From Lachnoclostridium phytofermentans (GTDB lineage Bacteria > Bacillota > Clostridia > Lachnospirales > Lachnospiraceae): DNA of 64,000 bases. A program made the translations under genes and the position numbers. Of the stretch, positions 45,702-56,054 are shown piece after piece (the stretch's first letter is position 1; each line of letters starts with the position of its first letter). Where the stretch lies: NCBI RefSeq assembly GCF_000733755.1, contig NZ_JPOF01000003.1:620001-684000 (forward strand), in the 5' to 3' direction. The notes beneath the pieces are model-generated. The model worked only from the letters and a program-made list of their open reading frames with translations. It was not told the DNA's origin and made no database searches.

Positions 45702-46679
45702 ATGAATATTATTAAAACAAGAGAAGCTTTGATATCAACAAGACATGTGAGTTCAAAAGATAAAGTTAGTCCAAAAGCAGACACACTTTTTAATAAGACG
45801 AATTCTCAAGCACCCCCATTGGTCATGAGCAAAAATGAGTCTGTCCATTACTTTTTATATGATGAGCCATCTTCGCTTGCAAAGGACTGCTTATTCTACA
45901 TACAGCTTGCAGAAGAAAACACTGTTCATTTTCCCTGGTCGATGGAGCTTAATAACTTAGATTGTTATTTAATTTTATATAGTATCTCAGGACAAGGTAA
46001 CTTGATTTTGAATGACGAAACTTATCCACTTAGGCCTCACACATTTTTCTTTCTACACTGTGACCAAGCAATTCGTCTGGAGCTTGCAAACTCTAACTGG
46101 ACCTATTCAGCTCTTTATCTTAATGGATTATCAATTAAAAAATATTACCACTTATATATGCAAGATGGAGTACCTACTTGCGAAGATGATATTTCTGCAA
46201 TGTGGAATACGATTCGTAAATTTTACTATCGCAATAACAATCAGTTAGATATTGCAGAGCTACTTCGTTCCCAAGTCATAACAGAACTTTTAACTTCTGC
46301 TGTAGTTTTAAAATATCAAAAAACTCATAATGCTGTTCTTATCCCTGAGTACATACTTAAAATGAAGACCATACTAGACGATAGGTTTAAAGAAAATCAT
46401 ACTCTTGACAGCCTATCGAAAGAATTAAACTATAATAAATACAAACTCGCAAAAGATTTTAAATTTTACACAAACTTTTCTCCTATTGATTATTTGATCC
46501 ATAAGCGAATTGAAGAATCTAAAAAACTCTTAGAGGCTACTATGTTAAGTATTAGTGAAATAGGATTTAAAGTAGGTATCGATAACACACCTCACTTTAT
46601 TAATCTATTTAAAAAACAACTTGGTATCACACCAAATAAGTATCGAATACAGTCAGGCAAGAGAGAGTTAAAACAGTAA
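45702..46679 (+). CDS. AraC family transcriptional regulator
   Basis: A 325-residue regulator with an N-terminal cupin sensor at about 80-160 (YLILYSISGQGNLILNDE, YPLRPHTFFFLHCDQAIRLE) and a C-terminal AraC domain at about 215-320 (LDSLSKELNYNKYKLAKDFK, ISEIGFKVGIDNTPHFINLF, ITPNKYR). It lies back to back with the sugar importer operon and is the most likely activator of it. An ATG at 45672 is in frame, but GGGGAGG lies between the two ATGs, so I prefer 45702; the spacing of twelve bases is long. Confidence 0.88.
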   Translation: MNIIKTREALISTRHVSSKDKVSPKADTLFNKTNSQAPPLVMSKNESVHYFLYDEPSSLAKDCLFYIQLAEENTVHFPWSMELNNLDCYLILYSISGQGNLILNDETYPLRPHTFFFLHCDQAIRLELANSNWTYSALYLNGLSIKKYYHLYMQDGVPTCEDDISAMWNTIRKFYYRNNNQLDIAELLRSQVITELLTSAVVLKYQKTHNAVLIPEYILKMKTILDDRFKENHTLDSLSKELNYNKYKLAKDFKFYTNFSPIDYLIHKRIEESKKLLEATMLSISEIGFKVGIDNTPHFINLFKKQLGITPNKYRIQSGKRELKQ

Positions 46680-46752
46680 AGAATTCTTTCCTACTGAGGA
46701 AATATGGGAATTAAAAAAGCACGCTTCGCAAATTTTTCCTAATCATAAATAT

Positions 46753-46790
46753 AAAAACTCGAATGCTTCAATCGACGCATTCGAGTTTTT
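46753..46790 (+). terminator. Bidirectional terminator between the AraC and LacI genes
   Basis: AAAAACTCGAATGC and GCATTCGAGTTTTT form a perfect 14-bp stem with A/T runs on both sides. It serves the convergent genes ending at 46679 and 46799. Confidence 0.9.
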
Positions 46791-46798
46791 GCCATCTC

Positions 46799-47809
46799 TT
46801 ATTCCATTTCTTTAACGCTATCCTTCACAATCACTTTACCAACCGTAATCTTAAGACCTGGATTATAGGATGGATCATCAATTTTCTTGATCAAACGTTC
46901 GGCACTTGCCTTGGCCATACCATCCATATCAACCTCATAGGTAGTAATTCGAGGAGAAGATATTTCTGATAGTATGTAATTATCGAATCCTACTACTGAT
47001 ACGTCCTCTGGTACCCGCACACCTTTCTCCTTTAACGCTAGAATTAATTCGTATGCAACAGTATCACAGTTACAGACAAATGCACTTGGTAATTTTTCAG
47101 GAAGACTTACTTTTACAATCCCGGTTACTATATCACGATCCGGTATCACCATGTCCTCTGTTACCGTAATACCTTCCTCTAGCATCGCACGCGAAAAACC
47201 AAAATAACGGTCACTAATACTACTAGTTGCTGAGATTGTTCCAACAAAAAAGATGTCACGATGTCCCATCTTTAGTAGGTAATTTGTCATCATGTACATT
47301 CCATAATATCCATCTGAGATAATAGCATCACATCCATAATAAGAATTGTATGCATCCAGGAAAATAACCGCTAAATTTTCTTCTTTGCTTAAACATTGCA
47401 GGTATTCCTGTTTTACCTGCCCCATCACAATAAGACCATCTACTTTTGCATCTTTTACAATTCTAGGAAGATTTAATGTGTTTTCATCATCACTTTTTAA
47501 TATCTCTAATATACCATAATAACCATAGAAGGTAAGCCAGCTAATGACTCGTTCATACATATCCCAGTAAAATGAATACTTTTGATCCACAAATCTACCT
47601 GGTATAAGAATACCAATGTTACCGGTACGACCACCCTTCTTCACTGTCCCTGGCGTTTTGGGTCGATACCCCATTTCAATTGCTATTTTCTTTATCGTTT
47701 TGCGCAACTCTTCACTAACGCCTTCTTTATCCGCCAAAGCCTTAGATACAGTAACATTACTAACACCCAATCGTTGTGCTATATCAGATAAACGAACTGT
47801 TTTTGCCAT
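46799..47809 (-). CDS. LacI family transcriptional regulator
   Basis: A 336-residue repressor. The N-terminal helix-turn-helix VRLSDIAQRLGVSNVTVSKA and hinge are typical, though the hinge continues into a Lys/Gly-rich linker (PKTPGTVKKGGRTG). The periplasmic-binding-like core runs from about residue 62 (IGILIPGRFVDQKYSFYW, VDGLIVMGQV, DGYYGMYMMTNYLLKMGHRD, VSVVGFDNYILSEISSPRIT). It probably senses a sugar or phosphosugar. It lies close to the sugar importer but is convergent with the AraC gene. GGAGGAT precedes the ATG. Confidence 0.92.
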   Translation of the reverse strand: MAKTVRLSDIAQRLGVSNVTVSKALADKEGVSEELRKTIKKIAIEMGYRPKTPGTVKKGGRTGNIGILIPGRFVDQKYSFYWDMYERVISWLTFYGYYGILEILKSDDENTLNLPRIVKDAKVDGLIVMGQVKQEYLQCLSKEENLAVIFLDAYNSYYGCDAIISDGYYGMYMMTNYLLKMGHRDIFFVGTISATSSISDRYFGFSRAMLEEGITVTEDMVIPDRDIVTGIVKVSLPEKLPSAFVCNCDTVAYELILALKEKGVRVPEDVSVVGFDNYILSEISSPRITTYEVDMDGMAKASAERLIKKIDDPSYNPGLKITVGKVIVKDSVKEME

Positions 47810-48207
47810 AATTTATCCTCCAAATCTATAGTTTAAACACCAATCTTAGCCTCACAATATCTAACTCCTATTTCGATCCAATCAATACCATAAGCTTGAT
47901 TTTTAAGTTAATAGGTAATATTTTACTTAATTATAAATAATTGCTTCTCTATTGTCAATCTAGCATTTTGGTTATAATTGCGCTATTTTGCCATTTTTAA
48001 TGTTGGTACTTAATAAATTCTAACTATACTGATAGATGAGATAACCTTTCATTGCTTTGCAAAAAATAGGTTACAACATAATTATGGACAGCTAGCTTTT
48101 TAAGAGGTTAAATATCTCTATCACATGCCAACTGCCCATTCCTATTTTTTCATCGAAAAACTTTATAACGCATCTCCGATTCTATATGAAAACTCCCTCA
48201 AGTAAAA
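47810..48207. other. Intergenic region upstream of the LacI gene
   Basis: AT-rich, without a recognisable gene. A weak stem (TAACCT/AGGTTA) near 48044-48073 is the only structure noted. No terminator for the nicotinamidase-like gene is convincing. Confidence 0.4.
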
Positions 48208-48744
48208 TTATCCTTTAATTATTATCTGGCACATCTTCATAGCTTCAAGAGCATTGTAATGTGACTGTTTTGCAACGCCTGCGCAACAGGTAGAATCTAC
48301 TATCACTGGTATCTCTGGAAATGCTGCTTTTATTATCATAGCATTTGATATAACGCAGATGTCTGTACAAAGACCAACCAGTTCAATCTCTTCTATCGGT
48401 TCCTTGGAGACACTCTGTATCTCCTCTAATGCTTTTGCAAGATTAAGGGTCCCAAAACTTTCTTTGTCCAAAATTATTGTGTTTGGTTTATTTGCATATG
48501 GTTGCAAGGAAGACTCTATTTCCCAGCCTTTGCTATCTTTCCTACAGTGCTCCACTGGAAGATTCTTTCCCTCCTGAGTATTTAGATATTCCTTCGTATG
48601 CGTATCCCTTGTAAAAATAACATTTCCGCTAAAACCTTCTAGCTTGTCTTTCACTCTTGAGACGATAGCTTCCGCTTCTTTACTTCCTAAACTCCCAGTA
48701 ATAAAGTCATTTTGCATATCAATTACAACCAATACGTTTCCCAT
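48208..48744 (-). CDS. Nicotinamidase-like cysteine hydrolase (isochorismatase fold)
   Basis: A 178-residue cytoplasmic hydrolase. VLVVIDMQNDFITGSLG has the catalytic Asp. TRDTHTKEYL with PVEHC provides the Asp-x-His and His metal ligands known for nicotinamidases. The catalytic Cys is in ELVGLCTDICVISNA. A Lys is present in the middle, at ILDKESFGT. These features favour nicotinamide deamidation to nicotinate in NAD salvage. It is monocistronic, 60 bases after leuD, and may be read through from the leu genes. Confidence 0.85.
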   Translation of the reverse strand: MGNVLVVIDMQNDFITGSLGSKEAEAIVSRVKDKLEGFSGNVIFTRDTHTKEYLNTQEGKNLPVEHCRKDSKGWEIESSLQPYANKPNTIILDKESFGTLNLAKALEEIQSVSKEPIEEIELVGLCTDICVISNAMIIKAAFPEIPVIVDSTCCAGVAKQSHYNALEAMKMCQIIIKG

Positions 48745-48804
48745 AGATTACTCCTAATTTTTACGCTTCTTACATAATTTAGGTTTACTAGTTAGAACCT
48801 ATAC

Positions 48805-49302
48805 CTACATTGCTTCTTGTTGCTCATTAATATAATTAATAAGACCTTCTGCTTTCATGATCTTTTGCATGAACTCTGGAAATGACTGCCCCTGATAAGA
48901 TTTCCCTTTGGTAAGATTTGTAATGATTCCATTATCAAAATCTATCTCTACCTCATTACCAGCGTCGATGTCTCTTGCAGCCTCTTCACATTCTATAATT
49001 GGAAGCCCTATATTAATGGCATTACGATAAAATATTCTTGCAAAGGTCTCAGCAATTACACAGCTAATACCAGACGCTTTAATCGCAATTGGTGCATGTT
49101 CTCTGGAGGAGCCGCAGCCAAAATTTTTATTTGCAACTATAATATCCCCTGGTTTTACTCTATGAACAAATTCCTTATCAATATCTTCCATGCATTTTTT
49201 TGCAAGTTCTTTTGGATCAGAAGAATTTAAATACCTAGCAGGGATGATAACATCTGTATCTACATTATCTCCATATTTATGAACTATACCATGTGCTTTC
49301 AT
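48805..49302 (-). CDS. leuD: 3-isopropylmalate dehydratase small subunit
   Basis: A 165-residue swivel-domain subunit, of the short LeuD type. [20 protein letters not shown] is the substrate-binding loop, and [11 protein letters not shown] is represented by [12 protein letters not shown]. It pairs with LeuC to isomerise 2-isopropylmalate to 3-isopropylmalate. GAGGTAAG precedes the ATG. A hairpin GGCGCTTTAGCGCC at 49318-49331 is immediately upstream. The gap to leuC is 170 bases. Confidence 0.95.
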   Translation of the reverse strand: MKAHGIVHKYGDNVDTDVIIPARYLNSSDPKELAKKCMEDIDKEFVHRVKPGDIIVANKNFGCGSSREHAPIAIKASGISCVIAETFARIFYRNAINIGLPIIECEEAARDIDAGNEVEIDFDNGIITNLTKGKSYQGQSFPEFMQKIMKAEGLINYINEQQEAM

Positions 49303-49317
49303 ACTTACCTCTATTCC

Positions 49318-49331
49318 GGCGCTTTAGCGCC
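49318..49331 (-). promoter_or_regulatory. Short hairpin before the leuD ribosome binding site
   Basis: A perfect dyad, GGCGCTAAAGCGCC on the minus strand, is followed by GGAATAGAGGTAAGTATG. The arrangement recurs at pepT and mutY. Confidence 0.55.
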
Positions 49332-49472
49332 TGCAATTAATATCAAAGTTCCTTAAAACTAGCACCATAACATACCAAATCGAAAATTCGTGCCATATGG
49401 CATGAATCACTTTGTGCAGTTTAAGTACACTAACTTTGCCAGACATCAGCATAGGTCAGTTGACACTATACC

Positions 49473-50738
49473 TTAAGAAAATAGCTCGGAAGCTTCACTA
49501 ATCTTTCCAGTTACTGCGCTCGCTGCTGCCACCGCAGGACTGCAAAGGTAAACTTCTGATTCCACATGTCCCATACGCCCAACAAAGTTTCGATTGGTTG
49601 TGGAAGCAGCACGTTCACCTGCTGCAAGAATACCCATATGTCCTCCAAGGCATGGTCCACATGTTGGAGTGCTTACGACACAACCTGCTTTGATAAAGAT
49701 CTGAATCAATCCTTCCTCAATTGCTTGTAAGTAAATTGCCTGAGTTGCAGGAAATACGATAGCACGCATCCCTTTTGCTACCTTTCTTCCCTCTAAAACT
49801 TTGGCAGCAATTCTTAAATCACCAATTCTTCCATTCGTACAAGATCCAATGACTACCTGATCAATTTTAACTTCACCAGCTTCTTTCACCGTCTTCGTGT
49901 TTTCTGGAAGATGAGGAAATGCTACCGTTGGCTCTAACTCTGATAAGTCTATTGTAATAGTTTGCTCATACTCGGCATCTTCATCGGCTTCATAGATCGT
50001 ATATTCTTTTGATGAATGCTCCTTCATATAAGCAATGGTTAATTCATCTACTGGGAAAATACCATTCTTAGCACCAGCTTCAATCGCCATATTCGCAATT
50101 GTAAAACGGTCATCCATCGTTAAATTTTTAATTCCATCTCCAACAAATTCCATAGATTTATACAATGCACCATCTACACCAATCCTACCGATAATATGTA
50201 AAATGACGTCTTTTCCACTTACCCATTCCTTAGGTTTTCCTGTTAATACAAACTTAATTGCAGACGGTACTTTAAACCATGCTTTCCCTGTTATCATGCC
50301 AGCACCCATATCAGTACTACCAACACCGGTAGAAAATGCTCCAAGTGCACCATAAGTACAAGTATGAGAATCTGCTCCAATACAGGTTTCTCCAGCTACA
50401 ATAAGCCCTTTTTCTGGAAGAAGGGCATGCTCAATTCCCATCTCACCAACCTCAAAATAGTTTGTAATGTCATGATCTTTTGCATACTCTCTAAGACACT
50501 TACAATGTTCGGCTGATTTGATATCTTTATTTGGCGTAAAATGATCTGGTACCAAAGCAATTTTATCTTTGTCAAATACCGTTTTCTTTTTCAATCTTTG
50601 TACTTCGTGTATGGCAACTGGCCCTGTAATGTCATTTGCTAACACCAGGTCAAGATTAGCCTCAATCAACTGTCCTGCCTTTACTTCAGGCAGATTTGCA
50701 TGTGCCGCCAAAATTTTTTGAGTCATTGTCATGCCCAT
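49473..50738 (-). CDS. leuC: 3-isopropylmalate dehydratase large subunit
   Basis: A 421-residue aconitase-family subunit of the archaeal/clostridial short type. [4Fe-4S] ligands are in [12 protein letters not shown] and [32 protein letters not shown] and [20 protein letters not shown] are the usual active-site segments. It forms the heterodimer with LeuD. AGGAGG lies eight bases before the ATG at 50738. It is 12 bases after the small membrane protein gene, so the two are co-transcribed. Confidence 0.96.
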   Translation of the reverse strand: MGMTMTQKILAAHANLPEVKAGQLIEANLDLVLANDITGPVAIHEVQRLKKKTVFDKDKIALVPDHFTPNKDIKSAEHCKCLREYAKDHDITNYFEVGEMGIEHALLPEKGLIVAGETCIGADSHTCTYGALGAFSTGVGSTDMGAGMITGKAWFKVPSAIKFVLTGKPKEWVSGKDVILHIIGRIGVDGALYKSMEFVGDGIKNLTMDDRFTIANMAIEAGAKNGIFPVDELTIAYMKEHSSKEYTIYEADEDAEYEQTITIDLSELEPTVAFPHLPENTKTVKEAGEVKIDQVVIGSCTNGRIGDLRIAAKVLEGRKVAKGMRAIVFPATQAIYLQAIEEGLIQIFIKAGCVVSTPTCGPCLGGHMGILAAGERAASTTNRNFVGRMGHVESEVYLCSPAVAAASAVTGKISEASELFS

Positions 50739-50750
50739 AACTATATCCTC

Positions 50751-51101
50751 CTATGCTTCTGGTAATGCCAAAATCACATTTACAAACATAAAGTAAAGAA
50801 TAAAGCATACAAAAGAAACGATAAACCAAAGGACTGGAAACTTTTCTTCCACTTTTTTTACTACCATTCGACTAGCATTGTTAAGTACCTTCTTGAATAA
50901 CGAAGACATACCGATACCGAAGATAGCAATAAAGACCAAAGGAATTACAAACATCAATGCATTTGCACTAACAACGCATACCTGAAATACAAAGCTTGGC
51001 ATACCTATCGTTTCCGCATTCGCTCCTCCAAAAAAACTTAGAAAGAAAATAACTGTCATAATAACCAATGCTTTTGAAAAACTCTTAATGTATTTCTCCA
51101 T
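50751..51101 (-). CDS. Small membrane protein of unknown function inside the leu cluster
   Basis: A 116-residue protein with three hydrophobic segments at about 11-28 (ALVIMTVIFFLSFFGGA), 42-67 (VFQVCVVSANALMFVIPLVF, IAIFGIGMSSLF) and 92-113 (LWFIVSFVCFILYFMFVNVI). No family was recognised. The ATG at 51099-51101 has GGAGGT at ideal spacing. It sits between leuB and leuC, 12 bases before leuC, which suggests a role linked to leucine synthesis, perhaps transport, or simply co-transcription. This is inference only. Confidence 0.75.
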   Translation of the reverse strand: MEKYIKSFSKALVIMTVIFFLSFFGGANAETIGMPSFVFQVCVVSANALMFVIPLVFIAIFGIGMSSLFKKVLNNASRMVVKKVEEKFPVLWFIVSFVCFILYFMFVNVILALPEA

Positions 51102-51370
51102 TCTGACCTCCAAGTGATAATATCGAATATTGTTATGTATATTATTACAACAATTCGATTTTGAATTCCTAGATATCTTAACATATAATTATGGAAAATG
51201 CACTGGTAATCCATGAGTTTACTTTCTTTTAATCTTTACAATATGTGTAATATGAATCAATTTGCTCTGATTTTTAATTGATAAGAGTTTCATTTCTAAA
51301 TAACTCTACTCTACAAGTTTTAAGTTCATTACTGCACGATATCTTCTCATTATGAACTATAGTTTCACTA

Positions 51371-52453
<1,083 letters not shown>

Positions 52454-52942
52454 ATGTACGCATCCTTTCTCTCTATAAGATGAGCTTTTCAATATGATTT
52501 TAAAAGTAAGTTAAAATAAGATATACCTTTTAATTGTCATCATTTTATCATAGTTCTTGATATAATTAAAATACATATTATTAATATTTAGTATAATTTA
52601 TTGTTATATCAATCCAGTTTTATTCTTAGTTAATCTATCCTATATTAAATGCTAATACATACTAGTAATCATATATCTTCTCTCACTATATAATTACACT
52701 TCTCCTCAACATAATACCACATAAATTAAGGAATAACTCATCGTTTCGCACCTCGAATATGCTCTATTGTAGTATGGAATTTCCAACCACAATATACTAG
52801 CTCGCCACTTATGTGATTTTCTTTACGAAAGTTCTCTACAATAAAGCAAGGCAAGTGACTAACCACTCTAAAAAAACTAGTGCTCTATCACTTGCCTGAT
52901 TTAATTTATTATTTTACTTTTTTATACTAAATTCTTCTGTTT
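52454..52942. other. Intergenic region between leuB and the HAD gene
   Basis: AT-rich, without a gene. The stem GGCAAGTGA/TCACTTGCC at 52850-52896 could terminate the leftward LysR/HAD transcript, though its U run is poor (CCUUGCUUUAUUG). I found no T-box or other known riboswitch upstream of leuB. Confidence 0.5.
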
Positions 52943-53698
52943 TTATTCCACCTGCTTTAAAAAATCGATAAATTGATACCAATCCTCTACTTTACATAAG
53001 GATATTTCAGGATGACTTGCCTCATAATCCTCTCGATAATCAAATCCACCCGTTTTATTCGCGCCGGTATACCATACTGGAAATATTCCGGCTTCTGAAG
53101 CACCAATGATATCGCAAAGTATATTATCTCCACAATACCATACCTCTTCTGCCTGCAATAAAGCCTTTCGAAGTGCTAACTGAAATAGAAATTTACTTGG
53201 CTTTCGAAAAACATATTCACTAGATGCAAGAATAAATTCAAACGTATATTCTGGTAGAACAGAAGCTAAACGACGTCTTAGGGCCTCTCCGCTAAACGAT
53301 ATATTGCTTATCACCCCGACACGAATGTCTTGCTCCTTTAAGTAGTTAAGTACTTCCTTGATCCCATCTGTTGGAACTCCCGGCGCTGCTGTATCCCAGA
53401 ATAATTGTTCTATTTGATAAGGATCCTCCTTAAACTCTAAACCAAAATACTCATATAAAAACCTCTGATATGGATGATTATGAACCTCTATTTTATATTC
53501 ATCCATTGTTTCCTTTGTAAATCTACCAATTTCTTTATTTAATTCTCTATCAAAAGCAAGTATCTCTTGTGCTGTTATACCATATGGATTCCTTACAGCC
53601 CTTGATAATACAGCTTCTTCTGCTGCCAGTGACTCAAATCCTTCCTCTTTTACTAAGGTTTGCCCATAGTCAAATAGAATCATTTTAGGCTTTCGCAT
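52943..53698 (-). CDS. HAD family hydrolase with an altered DxDxT motif
   Basis: A 251-residue HAD protein. Motif I reads ILFDYGQTLVKEEG, so the nucleophile Asp is kept but the second Asp (acid/base) is Gly. Motif II is GVISNISFSG, the motif III Lys is in FRKPSKFLF, and motif IV is YCGDNILCDIIGASEAG. A helical cap lies at about 20-110. The substrate is unknown, and phosphatase activity may be reduced. The start lies inside the end of the LysR gene (19-base overlap) with GGAGG seven bases upstream, so the two are translationally coupled. Confidence 0.85.
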   Translation of the reverse strand: MRKPKMILFDYGQTLVKEEGFESLAAEEAVLSRAVRNPYGITAQEILAFDRELNKEIGRFTKETMDEYKIEVHNHPYQRFLYEYFGLEFKEDPYQIEQLFWDTAAPGVPTDGIKEVLNYLKEQDIRVGVISNISFSGEALRRRLASVLPEYTFEFILASSEYVFRKPSKFLFQLALRKALLQAEEVWYCGDNILCDIIGASEAGIFPVWYTGANKTGGFDYREDYEASHPEISLCKVEDWYQFIDFLKQVE

Positions 53699-54603
53699 CT
53701 CATTTCCTCCATCTTCTGAACAAAATTTCGAACAGATTCCTGGTTTCCTCTCTCCTTCATATAAGCAAAACCTATCTCTCTCTTATCTAGTTTACCTGGT
53801 AAAGCAATCTCTACTAAGTCTCCACTATCTATTTCTTTCTGAACAAATTCTCCTATAACACATGCAATACCTAAACCTGTCTTTGCAAACTCAATTAATA
53901 AATCCATACTACTAACCTCTAAGATTTGTACTGGTTTTAACTGCCTTTTTGCAAAGTACTCGTCAATAAACATTCTGGTAATATTCTTTTCATCAAGGAG
54001 CATAAGGTTACCTTTTTCTAATAATTCACGTCCAGTTAGTTCCCTTTCCTCTCTGATTCTTAAATTATCAAGGTAGACTTTATTCGCAATAAAGATGTCC
54101 TGTATCTCTCCAACCTTTTGAAAAATCAGACCCTTCATAGTATCCGATTTTCCTACTAATCCAATATCGAGTTTTCCTTCCTCTAGTAATCCTAAGGTTT
54201 GAAGCGTAGACTGACATTGTATCGTAAATCGAATATGCGGATATTCCTCCACAAAATCTTTTAAAAAAGGTAGCAAGATATATTTACATAGCGTCGTACT
54301 GACACCGATACGAATATGTCCTATTCCCAGCTGATGAATTCTTTTCATTGCATCTTCCCCTTCTTTCAGGGTTTCAAATGCTGATCTAGTATAGCAATAA
54401 AGCTGCTTTCCCTCTTCCGTTAGTTTTACTCCACGTGAATTTCTGGTGAACAACGCAACTGACATACTTTGCTCCAACTTCGCAATTGCCTTACTTATCG
54501 CAGGTTGGCTAATATATAGTTCCTTTGCTGCTAAAGATATATTTTCAGTTTTTGCCACCGCATTAAAGATTCGATAAGCAGATAATGAAAAATCTACTTC
54601 CAT
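53680..54603 (-). CDS. LysR family transcriptional regulator
   Basis: A 307-residue regulator with an N-terminal winged helix (YRIFNAVAKTENISLAA, LYISQPAISKAIAKLEQSM) and an effector domain from about 90 (IRIGVSTTLCKYILLPFL, KLDIGLVGKSD, EFAKTGLGIACVIGEFV). It resembles CysL/YwfK-type and the LysR at 37468. Its stop overlaps the HAD gene start, which is unusual, because most LysR genes are divergent from their targets. It probably controls its own operon, but no operator was identified. Confidence 0.9.
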   Translation of the reverse strand: MEVDFSLSAYRIFNAVAKTENISLAAKELYISQPAISKAIAKLEQSMSVALFTRNSRGVKLTEEGKQLYCYTRSAFETLKEGEDAMKRIHQLGIGHIRIGVSTTLCKYILLPFLKDFVEEYPHIRFTIQCQSTLQTLGLLEEGKLDIGLVGKSDTMKGLIFQKVGEIQDIFIANKVYLDNLRIREERELTGRELLEKGNLMLLDEKNITRMFIDEYFAKRQLKPVQILEVSSMDLLIEFAKTGLGIACVIGEFVQKEIDSGDLVEIALPGKLDKREIGFAYMKERGNQESVRNFVQKMEEMRCESLK

Positions 54604-54726
54604 TTCCTAACCTCCCCAGATTGTCCTATGTTTATTGACAGCTTACCATTAAATGCCCCATTTTGGCAACTACAATTTCTTCTCTTACAATCTTTCAGTT
54701 AACATTGATTCTTTCAGCGAATTAAC

Positions 54727-55779
54727 TTAAATCAATTCCTTTCGATATGCTTCGAAGGCTGTTGGCAGCGAATAATCCTCACAAATCCTTTGATTATCTA
54801 CCCATAAAATTTCTGGAAGATTTACATCTTCTTTTCTCTCAACCTTGATATAATACCCAGTCATATGCCACTCTTTATGAGAAAATATGTGTTTTGCTTC
54901 TCCAAGTTTTTTTGTTACTAAAGCATGAGTGGCAAATGTTTGAATTGCATTCTCCATCTGACTAAACGTAAGCTTTCCTTCTAGATTAGGAAGTTCCCAT
55001 AATCCATGAAGGAGACCTTTTTCTGTTCTTTTTCGGATTGCATAGGAGCCGCCACATTCCATAACTAGTACTGTCTTTTCCTCAAGTAGCCTTTCCTTTT
55101 TCTTAGGTTTTACTGGAATTTTCATCTCATCCCCATTGTGATATGCTTTACATAGATGCATCACTGGACATTGCTCACAAAGTGGCTTACCATTTGGTAA
55201 ACAAATAGTTGCTCCTAGCTCCATAAGAGCTTGATTAAAATCCCCTGGGCGATCTTTCGGAATAATTTCTTCAATGTCATCTTCAAGTTCTTTTTTAATC
55301 TTTTCCTTTGTAATATCGTCAAAGCTTCCCGCAATCCGCTTCATGACACGTAGTACGTTACCGTCAACAGCTGGAACTGGTAGCTGAAATGCAATCGATC
55401 CTATCGCTCCTGAGGTATAAGATCCTATCCCTGGTAGCTTTTTTAACTCTTCTCGATTCGCTGGAAGCTCACCACCATACTGCTCCATTACAACAATGGC
55501 TGCTTTTTTAAGGTTTCGGGCTCGATTATAATAGCCTAAGCCTTCCCATAATTTCATTAAACGATCTTCCTCTACCACCGCTAAATCCTTTATGGTTGGT
55601 AGTTCCTTAATAAACCGATCAAAATAAGATTTCACAGCTTCTACTCTGGTTTGTTGCAGCATGATTTCTGAAATCCATACAAAGTATGGCTTAGGATTTG
55701 ATCTCCATTCCAGAATCCTTGCATTTAAGTCGTACCAATGTAATAAATATTCTACTGTTTCTCTATAATCATATTTCAT
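54727..55779 (-). CDS. mutY: A/G-specific adenine glycosylase
   Basis: The 350-residue repair enzyme removes adenine mispaired with 8-oxoguanine. The HhH-GPD domain shows the catalytic Glu in EIMLQQTRVEAV, the hairpin LKKLPGIGSYTSGAI and the catalytic Asp in VPAVDGNVLRVMKR. Four Cys for the [4Fe-4S] cluster lie in ICLPNGKPLCEQCPVMHLC. The C-terminal Nudix-like domain (about 225-350) includes RKRTEKGLLHGLWELPN and IFSHKEWHMTGYYI, which reads the 8-oxoG. GAGGAAAT precedes the ATG, with the recurring hairpin just upstream. Confidence 0.95.
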   Translation of the reverse strand: MKYDYRETVEYLLHWYDLNARILEWRSNPKPYFVWISEIMLQQTRVEAVKSYFDRFIKELPTIKDLAVVEEDRLMKLWEGLGYYNRARNLKKAAIVVMEQYGGELPANREELKKLPGIGSYTSGAIGSIAFQLPVPAVDGNVLRVMKRIAGSFDDITKEKIKKELEDDIEEIIPKDRPGDFNQALMELGATICLPNGKPLCEQCPVMHLCKAYHNGDEMKIPVKPKKKERLLEEKTVLVMECGGSYAIRKRTEKGLLHGLWELPNLEGKLTFSQMENAIQTFATHALVTKKLGEAKHIFSHKEWHMTGYYIKVERKEDVNLPEILWVDNQRICEDYSLPTAFEAYRKELI

Positions 55780-55794
55780 TATTTCCTCGATTCC

Positions 55795-55808
55795 AGTGCT
55801 TTAGCGCC
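55795..55808 (-). promoter_or_regulatory. Imperfect hairpin before the mutY ribosome binding site
   Basis: GGCGCTAAAGCACT on the minus strand is followed by GGAATCGAGGAAATAATG. It is an imperfect copy of the leuD motif, losing part of one arm. Confidence 0.45.
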
Positions 55809-56054
55809 TATCAATTCTTTTATAAACACTCTATAGACTATCCTATTTCTTTAGATAATGTTACACATTAGATCATGATCGTGATCTACACAAGCCTTTG
55901 GCTTGGCAGTCTTATTGTATCACATTTTGAACATTATGTTAAAAATTTATAATGGAAATTCAAGAAGTTTAAGAAACATGTAAGAGTTTTGCCTAGATTT
56001 TGCCTTATTCCAATATTATGCTATTCTTATCTTTGACCACAAAGGAGGCTTACT

